A stretch of 21,754 nucleotides of DNA from 2-01-FULL-50-23 sp964509695 (GTDB lineage Bacteria; Patescibacteriota; Microgenomatia; UBA1400; MFAQ01). Below the pieces are notes generated by a model that saw only the letters and a list, made by a program, of their open reading frames with translations, was not told where the DNA came from and did no database searches. Shown piece after piece: positions 13,830-20,016 of the stretch. The translations under genes were made by a program, and so were the position numbers. Positions within the stretch are counted from its first letter, which is position 1. Each line of letters starts with the position of its first letter. The stretch spans positions 1 through 21,754 of the forward strand of contig CAZDXN010000014.1 in the NCBI GenBank assembly GCA_964509695.1. Direction: 5' to 3'.

Positions 13830-14810
13830 CTAATCTTCGGGTAAGGATGGGGTGTGGTCGAGGTTTTTGGTGCTCGTGATTTTTTGGCCGAGGGATTGGA
13901 ATGACTGGGTGGTGGTTGTCATTTGATTGGCAGCGTTGGTAATGTGACGATTAAGAGTAGAAAGATTACCGTCAAGCTTCTCGTAATCCTTGGCAATGGC
14001 GCGGAGCAGAATAAATACTTCTTTGGACTTACTCTCGATTTTTTTGCCTTCAAAAGAAAGAAGGATGGTCTGAAGATGGGCATAAAGCGTTGTTGGAGAG
14101 ACGGGGTAGACGCGGAGGTCGCGGGCGTAATTGAGAAGGTCAGGCAGGCCGACGACTTCGTAATAAACCGATTCGGAGGGGAGATACATCAGGGCAAAAT
14201 CGACGGTGCCTTCGCCGGGGAGAATATATTTGCTGCTGATATCTTTGATGTGTTTCTTGACATCCCGGATGAATAGATTCTTGAAGGCCTCCTTTTCCTT
14301 CTCGTCTTCGGCCCGGAACATTTTTTGGAAGTTCTCGAGGGGGAACTTGGAATCGATGGGAAGAATACCGGCATCGGTTTGGATGGCGACGTCGACAATC
14401 AGGCCGGATTTGAAAGCGTGTTGAAGGAAAAAGGATTTCTTGGGAAACATTTGCCCGACGAGGTCCTTTAAGACCTGTTCGCCGATATTACCCCGAAGCT
14501 TCGGACTCTTGAGGTAGTCTTGGAGGTCTTTCATGGAGCGGCCAACCTCGGAAAAAACACCGGCTTCCTTTTTCAAATCGCCGATGACGGCAGTGGCGCG
14601 GTCCAGTCTTTCGTGGAGCTCACGATAGCTGCTTTGGAGGGTGTTGGTGAGATGTTGATTGCTATTGGTGAACGAGGTCTGGAGTGAAGAAAGCCATTTG
14701 GTGAGAGTTTCGTCGTCTTTGGGTTTGTCTAGTTTCTTGGCGAGAGCAAGATAGAGCAGAAAGAAGCAAACGGCGATAAAGACGAGGACCATAAGTATTT
14801 CGGCAGACAT
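13830..14810 (-). CDS. rmuC: RmuC-family DNA recombination protein
   Basis: RmuC proteins limit DNA inversion and rearrangement and contain a nuclease-like fold. The 326-aa product has an N-terminal membrane helix (about 4-26), a coiled-coil stretch (about 40-100), and the RmuC domain. The domain shows LRGNIGEQVLKDLVGQMFP, then VDVAIQTDAGILPIDSKFPL, the family's conserved D...DSKFPL core, and FALMYLPSESVYYEV. It is shorter than E. coli RmuC (about 475 aa) because the coiled coil is reduced. I place the start at 14810, 6 nt after TATAAT. The frame extends 8 codons further to 14834 but would then run through the promoter. Confidence 0.9.
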   Translation of the reverse strand: MSAEILMVLVFIAVCFFLLYLALAKKLDKPKDDETLTKWLSSLQTSFTNSNQHLTNTLQSSYRELHERLDRATAVIGDLKKEAGVFSEVGRSMKDLQDYLKSPKLRGNIGEQVLKDLVGQMFPKKSFFLQHAFKSGLIVDVAIQTDAGILPIDSKFPLENFQKMFRAEDEKEKEAFKNLFIRDVKKHIKDISSKYILPGEGTVDFALMYLPSESVYYEVVGLPDLLNYARDLRVYPVSPTTLYAHLQTILLSFEGKKIESKSKEVFILLRAIAKDYEKLDGNLSTLNRHITNAANQMTTTTQSFQSLGQKITSTKNLDHTPSLPED

Positions 14811-14816
14811 GAGTTC

Positions 14817-14826
14817 ATTATATAGT
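14817..14826. promoter_or_regulatory. overlapping divergent -10 elements for rmuC and the 131-aa membrane protein
   Basis: TATAAT on the minus strand (14817-14822) ends 6 nt before the rmuC ATG. TATAGT on the plus strand (14821-14826) ends 6 nt before ATG 14833. Only 22 bp separate the two start codons, mirroring the tpiA/uvrD arrangement. Confidence 0.6.
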
Positions 14827-14832
14827 GGAGGC

Positions 14833-15228
14833 ATGGAACGAAGAAAGGCGATACCTGAAAGAAGGAAACGGTATGGTTGGCTGGCTTTGGGAACGGTGGC
14901 AGTGTGGGCAGGAGTGGGTCTGATGATTTATTTCGTTGATCCGGACAATATCAAGGATCTGATCATACCGGGAGGTTATCTGTTGTTTACAGCCTTGTTT
15001 TCTTTGGCTGTTTTTCTGTTGCTGACGATTATATTTTTGTCTGCCCGAAGAGCACTCTGGTGGACATTGGGCTTGCTGGTCTTTTTTTATCTTCGGATTA
15101 ATGGTCTGGGGAGTTTTTTAAACGGAGTTTTGATCATTGGAATTTTGGTCTGTGGTGAACTTTACGTTCGAATGGATAAGATGGGGTATACTCTGAAACA
15201 TGCAAGTGTCGGCCCGGAAACTAAATAA
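14833..15228 (+). CDS. 131-aa uncharacterised four-helix membrane protein
   Basis: A basic start (MERRKAIPERRKRYGW) precedes about four hydrophobic segments (near 14-34, 43-69, 73-87 and 94-109) and a short polar tail. The positive N-terminus suggests both ends are cytoplasmic. An ATG 8 codons earlier (14809) overlaps the promoter, so I prefer 14833. The 3' end overlaps the second TrpR-like gene by 29 bp, which suggests a functional pair, but that gene also has its own -10. I do not recognise the family. Confidence 0.72.
   Translation: MERRKAIPERRKRYGWLALGTVAVWAGVGLMIYFVDPDNIKDLIIPGGYLLFTALFSLAVFLLLTIIFLSARRALWWTLGLLVFFYLRINGLGSFLNGVLIIGILVCGELYVRMDKMGYTLKHASVGPETK
15187..15192 (+). promoter_or_regulatory. 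-10 hexamer of TrpR-like gene B
   Basis: TATACT ends 7 nt before ATG 15200 and lies inside the upstream gene. A GTTCGAATG match to the inverted repeat around TrpR-like gene A lies at about 15163-15171. Confidence 0.45.
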
Positions 15229-15565
15229 GACTTTGGAGAATCAAATTCAGCAAATGCTCTTGGGAATCCTTTGCGAGGTGGATTCTCCCAAGATGATGGC
15301 GGAGATTCTGGCTGATCTTTTGACTGAGACCGAAAGAGTCGCCATGATGAAACGGATGGGAATTGCGATTTATTTGGATAAGGCAAGAAGTTACGAGGAT
15401 ATAAAAAATAATCTGAAGGTCAGCTCGGCGACGATCGCGACGGTAGCTGAAAATATGGGCAATCCCGGAATTGGAGAGGTAATTAAGAGAATCAAGGCGG
15501 AGGAGTGGGCCAGCGACTGGACCGACAAAATCAGCCGGGGTTTGCGCAAGATTCTGCCCGCGTAA
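15200..15565 (+). CDS. TrpR/YerC-like helix-turn-helix regulator B
   Basis: The 121-aa protein has Trp-repressor superfamily features: MQVSARKLNKTLENQI, then LLTETERVAMMKRMGIAIYL and the HTH YEDIKNNLKVSSATIATVAE. It is a paralogue of the protein at 7266: both share QVS-R-L, the (A/T)ER--M-KR helix and LKVS--TIA. Length is nearer the usual YerC/YecD size (about 100 aa) than paralogue A. It overlaps the membrane-protein gene and ends 15 bp before metG. Control of metG or self-control would be plausible but is not shown by sequence. Confidence 0.82.
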   Translation: MQVSARKLNKTLENQIQQMLLGILCEVDSPKMMAEILADLLTETERVAMMKRMGIAIYLDKARSYEDIKNNLKVSSATIATVAENMGNPGIGEVIKRIKAEEWASDWTDKISRGLRKILPA

Positions 15566-15567
15566 GG

Positions 15568-15573
15568 TACAAT
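15568..15573 (+). promoter_or_regulatory. -10 hexamer of metG
   Basis: TACAAT ends 7 nt before ATG 15581, 2 bp past the stop of TrpR-like gene B. No SD site or T-box-like structure fits in the 15-bp gap. Confidence 0.45.
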
Positions 15574-15580
15574 TTAGCCA

Positions 15581-16996
15581 ATGAGGAAGTTTTATATCAC
15601 TACGACGACGCCGTACGTAAATGCGAAACCGCATATCGGTTTTGCGATGGAGATTATTCGGGCTGACGCGGTGGCCCGGGCTCATGCGCTCCTGGGGAAT
15701 GAGGTTTTTTTTAACACGGGGACAGACGAACACGGCCAAAAAATCTATGACGAGGCACGAGCGGCAGGACAGGCTCCTCAAGAATACGTTGATGAATGGG
15801 CGGCGAAGTTTGACAAACTAAAAGAATATCTTAATCTTTCTTATAACAACTTCATCAGAACGACCGATCGGCACCATTTGTCAGCGGCGCAGGAATTTTG
15901 GCGGCGATGCAACGCCAATGGTGACATTTATAAGAAAAATTACCAAATCAAGTACTGTATCGGTTGTGAACTTCCCAAAACCGATTCGGAATTAGTCGAC
16001 GGAAAATGCCCGCTTCACGCTAACCGGGAGTTGGAAATTCGGGAAGAAGAAAATTATTTTTTCAGATTTTCAAAATATCAAGATCAGCTTCTCAAGCTAT
16101 ACGAGGAAAGACCAGATTTCATTGTTCCCTCATTTCGGTTGGGAGAAATGAAAACATTCGCGAGAGGAGGATTAACTGATTTCTCTATTTCTCGATTGAA
16201 ATCAAAAATGCCTTGGGGGGTGGATGTTCCGAACGACCCAGAGCAGGTGATGTACGTTTGGTTCGATGCCCTAGTGAATTACATTTCGGCCTTGGGTTGG
16301 CCGGAAGATGAAGAAAAATTTAATAGTTTCTGGCCAGGAGTACAGATCGCGGGGAAGGACAATCTGAGACAACAGACGGCGATGTGGCAGGCGATGTTAA
16401 TGAGTGCGGGACTGTCTCCTTCCAGGCAAGTCTTCGTCGAAGGTTTTGTCACTGGAGAAGGTGGAATAAAAATGAGTAAAAGTTTGGGGAACGTGATCGA
16501 CCCAATCGAGTATGTGGAGAGATACGGAACGGACGCGGTGAGGTATTATGTCTTGGCGAAGTTTTCTTCGTATGAAGATAGTCCGATCAGCCAAAAATTG
16601 TTCGAGGAAGCTTACAACAGTGATCTGGCAAATGGTATTGGTAATTTGGTGGCGAGAGTGGCGACGATGGCTGAAAATACGAATCTAAGAATTTACGAAT
16701 CTAAGAACATAAGAATTGGAGATGAAGTAATTCGGGCGATGGAAAGTTGGGATTTTAATGGGGCGATGGAATATATTTGGGGACAAATAAAACAGGCGGA
16801 TACTTTGATTAACGAAAGAGAGGTCTGGAAACTTGAGGGCGTGGAAAAAGAGAAGATGTTGATAGATCTGGTTAATCGACTGAGACAAATTGGAACCGAC
16901 CTTGCTCCGTTCTTGCCGGAGACAGCCGAAAAAATCTTGAAAACTTTTGCCGGACCTGAAATCAAGAAATCAGAAATACTGTTTCCTAGACTCTAG
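15581..16996 (+). CDS. metG: methionyl-tRNA synthetase, short form, with HIGF variant motif
   Basis: Charges tRNA-Met with methionine. The 471-aa enzyme has the Rossmann catalytic domain and anticodon-binding helices but no C-terminal EMAP/tRNA-binding domain. Visible are TTTTPYVNAKPHIGF (residues 7-21), GTDEHGQK, a zinc knuckle with C126-x2-C129 and C143-x2-H146, VMYVWFDALVNYISA and GGIKMSKSLGN (KMSKS 297-301). The class I HIGH motif reads HIGF (codon TTT for the last residue). The usual GKDI-RFH region reads GKDNLRQQTAMWQAML. Both changes may be typical of a CPR subtype. A 16-bp tandem repeat (16679-16710) is translated in frame. The 3' end overlaps the convergent SDR gene by 11 bp. Confidence 0.95.
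   Translation: MRKFYITTTTPYVNAKPHIGFAMEIIRADAVARAHALLGNEVFFNTGTDEHGQKIYDEARAAGQAPQEYVDEWAAKFDKLKEYLNLSYNNFIRTTDRHHLSAAQEFWRRCNANGDIYKKNYQIKYCIGCELPKTDSELVDGKCPLHANRELEIREEENYFFRFSKYQDQLLKLYEERPDFIVPSFRLGEMKTFARGGLTDFSISRLKSKMPWGVDVPNDPEQVMYVWFDALVNYISALGWPEDEEKFNSFWPGVQIAGKDNLRQQTAMWQAMLMSAGLSPSRQVFVEGFVTGEGGIKMSKSLGNVIDPIEYVERYGTDAVRYYVLAKFSSYEDSPISQKLFEEAYNSDLANGIGNLVARVATMAENTNLRIYESKNIRIGDEVIRAMESWDFNGAMEYIWGQIKQADTLINEREVWKLEGVEKEKMLIDLVNRLRQIGTDLAPFLPETAEKILKTFAGPEIKKSEILFPRL
16679..16710 (+). repeat. 16-bp tandem duplication inside metG
   Basis: Two adjacent 16-mers beginning ACGAATCTAAGAA differ only in the last three bases and are followed by a partial copy (AAGAATTGG). They are translated within TNLRIYESKNIRIG (about residues 366-379), at the junction to the anticodon-binding helices. 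Confidence 0.75.
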
Positions 16997-17723
16997 AGAA
17001 CATTTTCTTGAAAACCGCTTCCCTGATAAACAACGGTAGTGAAAGAAGAATACTGATTGGGATTGATTCTTTTCCGACAAGATAGCGGTCTTTGGGACTA
17101 GCAGAACTGATAATTTTTTCGATTAACCTTGCAAACAGAATTGGGTCGGAGCCAGTGGGTTTCTCTTGATGCCCAAATGAGGTGGCAAAACGGCCTGGGT
17201 TAATGATAGTGACGTGAATATTCTTTTTCTGCAGTTCCAGACGGAGGGCAACAGAGTAAGCCTCAAGGGCGTATTTACTGGCCGAATAGATTCCCAAGAA
17301 CGGAATTACGAATAAACCAAGAAGTGAACTAACATTGACAATTAGTCCCCTTTTTTGTTGTTTCATTTGAGGAAGAACGGCTCGGATGATTTTTATCGGC
17401 CCAAAAAAATTAGTTTCGAGTTGGTTCTTGGCATCAAGATCAGTAATATTTTCGAGCGGAGCATAGTGGCCGTAACCAGCATTGTTTACCAGAACGTCGA
17501 TACGACCATATTTTTTGATGACACTATCAATGAATCGATTGATCTTTAGTTGAGACCAGGTGACATCGAGAAGAACGGTATTGGGAAGCTTGGCTAGGTC
17601 GGATTTTTTCCGGACCGATGGGATGACGGTGTAGCCTCTTTCCGCCAGATATTTGGCAGTGACATATCCGAAACCTGAAGAGCAGCCGGTAATCAAAATT
17701 ATTTTAGATTTGAAATTTGACAT
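16986..17723 (-). CDS. classical short-chain dehydrogenase/reductase (SDR)
   Basis: An NAD(P)-dependent oxidoreductase of 245 aa. It shows the cofactor motif TGCSSGFG (12-19), NNAG (80-83), the catalytic Ser in VNVSS (132-133) and YSASK (Y146, K150), with PG following the last core strand. The layout resembles acyl- or steroid-type classical SDRs with a hydrophobic C-terminus (ISILLSLPLF) that may touch the membrane. The substrate cannot be told. The first codons (MSNFKSK) are encoded by a heptamer repeat that also spans the start. It converges on metG with an 11-bp overlap and is divergent from tatD. Confidence 0.9.
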   Translation of the reverse strand: MSNFKSKIILITGCSSGFGYVTAKYLAERGYTVIPSVRKKSDLAKLPNTVLLDVTWSQLKINRFIDSVIKKYGRIDVLVNNAGYGHYAPLENITDLDAKNQLETNFFGPIKIIRAVLPQMKQQKRGLIVNVSSLLGLFVIPFLGIYSASKYALEAYSVALRLELQKKNIHVTIINPGRFATSFGHQEKPTGSDPILFARLIEKIISSASPKDRYLVGKESIPISILLSLPLFIREAVFKKMFSRV

Positions 17724-17732
17724 TTGAGATTT
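17705..17732 (-). repeat. heptamer array containing the SDR start codon
   Basis: Four 7-bp units of consensus AAATNTC (minus strand) run across the SDR ATG and encode its first residues. The repeat thus forms both the 5' end of the gene and the immediate upstream sequence. Confidence 0.7.
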
Positions 17733-17747
17733 ATTTTAGAGGATAAT
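17733..17747. promoter_or_regulatory. divergent -10 elements for the SDR gene and tatD
   Basis: TAAAAT on the minus strand (17733-17738) ends 9 nt before the SDR ATG. GATAAT on the plus strand (17742-17747) ends 8 nt before the tatD ATG. The start codons are 32 bp apart. Confidence 0.45.
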
Positions 17748-17755
17748 AGGACTAA

Positions 17756-18538
17756 ATGTTGATTGATACGCATTGCCATTTGACTGATGAGCGGCTGGTC
17801 GGCCAGATAGATGAAGTGTTGGGTCGAGCTAGAGCGGCCGGGGTAATAAAGATAATTTCCCCAAGTACGAGTTTGGAAGATGCTAGAAAAGTGGTGGAGA
17901 TTGCTGGAAAATATGACGAAGTTTTTGGATTGGTGGGGGTACACCCGGAAAAGATAAGTGAATTACGAATTACGAATGATGAATTATGGGCGGAGATAGA
18001 AAGAATGGTGGTAGGTAACAAGAAGATTGTGGGGATTGGAGAGATTGGACTGGACTTTCACTATGATGTTGAGAAAAAAAGTAAAGACCGACAAATTGCG
18101 GTTTTCCAAGAGCAATTGGAATTGGCGGTGGAATTGGGTTTGCCGGTGGCGATTCATATGAGAGAGGCGGAAGCTGAGATGATAGAGGTATTGGGCTCGA
18201 TGAAAAAGTTACCGGCGGGTCAATTTCATTGTTGGGCTGGGAGTGAAGAGCTTTTGAAAAAGGTCATTGAGCTGAGTTTTTATGTTAGTTTTTGTGGCAA
18301 CATCACCTTCAAATCCGCCGATAACCTGAGGAGGTTAATTAAAATAGTGCCCCCAGACAGGCTTCTTTTTGAGACTGATTCTCCTTATCTTTCACCAGAA
18401 CCTAGGCGCGGTAGCCAAAATGAACCGGCGAATGTTACAATATTAGCCGAATACATCGCGAATTTATTAGGTTCGCCGATCGAGACTTTGATTAATCAAA
18501 CTACTGCAAACGCAAAATGTTTATATTTCGGTGGTTGA
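17756..18538 (+). CDS. tatD: TatD-family metal-dependent deoxyribonuclease
   Basis: A TIM-barrel metal hydrolase of the TatD/YcfH/YabD type, acting as a 3'-5' DNase or D-aminoacyl-tRNA deacylase in characterised members. The 260-aa protein has all metal ligands: DTHCHL (H6, H8), GEIGLD (E96), IHMR (H134), FHCW (H158) and ETDSPYL (D208). A heptamer array (17960-17987) is translated as ELRITNDEL (about 69-77), in a surface loop before E96. The gene overlaps the downstream glycosyltransferase by 22 bp and is probably cotranscribed with it. Confidence 0.94.
   Translation: MLIDTHCHLTDERLVGQIDEVLGRARAAGVIKIISPSTSLEDARKVVEIAGKYDEVFGLVGVHPEKISELRITNDELWAEIERMVVGNKKIVGIGEIGLDFHYDVEKKSKDRQIAVFQEQLELAVELGLPVAIHMREAEAEMIEVLGSMKKLPAGQFHCWAGSEELLKKVIELSFYVSFCGNITFKSADNLRRLIKIVPPDRLLFETDSPYLSPEPRRGSQNEPANVTILAEYIANLLGSPIETLINQTTANAKCLYFGG
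17960..17987 (+). repeat. degenerate heptamer array inside tatD
   Basis: Four 7-bp units with consensus GAATTAC, the last two degenerate, are translated in frame as ELRITNDEL. Confidence 0.75.
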
Positions 18539-20016
18539 TCAGACGATATCCGAATGTCTCCCAACGTTGTTTAGAGATTTTGCCCGGTTTTGTGAGCTGG
18601 AGTATGATCCTTTTCCCGGTTTGGGGATCTTTCCTGGTTCCATTGGCGGTGGCGTATTACATTATCGCTTTTGATGTCTACTGGCTGTACCGCTCTATTA
18701 CTCTGGCAGGGCTTGCTTTACTTTCTCACTTTAGAATCCGGGCGAGTGAAACGTATGATTGGATGGGCGATGTTTCCGGATTCGCAGATTGGAAAAAAGT
18801 TTTTCATGCGGTGATCATTCCCAATTACCAAGAGCCGGGGGGGACATTGGCGAGAACCCTAAGATCGCTAGCCAACCAGACATTGCCGGCCAAACAGATC
18901 ATTCCGATAATCGCTTTTGAACAAAGAGCGGGAGAAGAATTAAACAGGAAGAGGGAGGTGGCCTTACGAGCCGAGTTTGCAGGAATTTTTGCCAAATTAA
19001 TGTTTACTTATCACCCCGGTGACATACCGGGGGAAGTGGCAGGGAAATCAGCCAACTCCGCTTGGGGAGCGAGAGAGCTTGCTGCTGAAATAGAGAAACA
19101 TAAGAACTGGAACCCTGAGATGATGACTGTTTCTTCGGCGGATGCGGATGTAGTGTTTCACCCAAATCATTTCGCGGCGGTGACGTTTAAGTTTTTGGAT
19201 AATCCGGCGCGGTATCGAAGAATTTGGCAGGGAGCGGTGGTGTTTTATAACAATATCGAAAAAATAGCTTGGCCGATGAGAGTCTACAACCGGGTGGCGA
19301 GCGTGGTTTACATGGGGCTTTTGATGCGACCGGACCGACTGATCAATTTCTCAACCTATACCCTGAGCTGGCATTTACTTTCCGAGATCGGCAGTTGGGA
19401 CCCGGATGTAATTCCCGAGGACTACCGTCTTTTCTTCAAGGCGTATTTTGCGACTGGGGGGGAGGTCGAAGTGGAACCGATTTTCTTGCCAATTATGGCG
19501 GATGCGGCGGAGTCGATCGGGTTTTGGAATACTTTTGTCAATACATATGAACAAGTCAAGCGCTGGGCTTGGGGCGCGAGCGACGACGCTTATATTATCA
19601 AGCAGTATGTCTTGGATAACAAAGCCCCTTTTTGGGACAAAACGATTCGGGTTTTTAAGGTACTGGAGGACCACTTTCTGTGGCCGGTTAACTGGTTTAT
19701 TTTGACTCTGGGGGCGACTCTCCCCCCTCTGATCAATGAAAACTTTGGCCGGACGGTAATCGGGAAAACTTTGCCTCAAGTTTCTTCGGCGATTTTGACG
19801 GCCTCGATGGTGAGTTTGTTGGTGGTGATATTTGTCGACTGGAGATCAAAACCGAAGGTGGCCGGGTTATCCATCTGGCGAAGAATGTTTTCCCCGTTCG
19901 AATTCATTCTCTTACCGGTGGTGGGTTTCTTCTTTACCGCCCTCCCCGGTCTTGATGCCCACGCCCGTCTGATGATGGGTCGTTACATCGAGTACCGAAC
20001 CACCGAAAAAGTCTAG
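18517..20016 (+). CDS. GT2-family membrane glycosyltransferase
   Basis: The 499-aa protein has two hydrophobic segments near the N-terminus (about 27-70), a cytosolic GT-A domain, and two or three membrane helices at the C-terminus (about 395-415, 430-453 and 468-488). GT2 signatures are VIIPNYQEP with TLRSLANQTLP, GKSANSAWG, the SSADADVVF motif (DxD at 209-211), PEDYRLFFKAYFATGG and QVKRWAWG, a QxxRW-like motif of processive enzymes. It probably polymerises or transfers a sugar at the inner membrane face for a cell-surface polymer. The start overlaps tatD. Its TAG and the ABC gene's stop share the palindrome CTAG at 20013-20016. Donor and product are unknown. Confidence 0.87.
   Translation: MFIFRWLIRRYPNVSQRCLEILPGFVSWSMILFPVWGSFLVPLAVAYYIIAFDVYWLYRSITLAGLALLSHFRIRASETYDWMGDVSGFADWKKVFHAVIIPNYQEPGGTLARTLRSLANQTLPAKQIIPIIAFEQRAGEELNRKREVALRAEFAGIFAKLMFTYHPGDIPGEVAGKSANSAWGARELAAEIEKHKNWNPEMMTVSSADADVVFHPNHFAAVTFKFLDNPARYRRIWQGAVVFYNNIEKIAWPMRVYNRVASVVYMGLLMRPDRLINFSTYTLSWHLLSEIGSWDPDVIPEDYRLFFKAYFATGGEVEVEPIFLPIMADAAESIGFWNTFVNTYEQVKRWAWGASDDAYIIKQYVLDNKAPFWDKTIRVFKVLEDHFLWPVNWFILTLGATLPPLINENFGRTVIGKTLPQVSSAILTASMVSLLVVIFVDWRSKPKVAGLSIWRRMFSPFEFILLPVVGFFFTALPGLDAHARLMMGRYIEYRTTEKV

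Noticed and set aside
17752..18021. Minus-strand ORF with HNSSFVIRNSL
   Set aside because: It is the antisense of the heptamer array within tatD; tatD has all catalytic residues on the plus strand.
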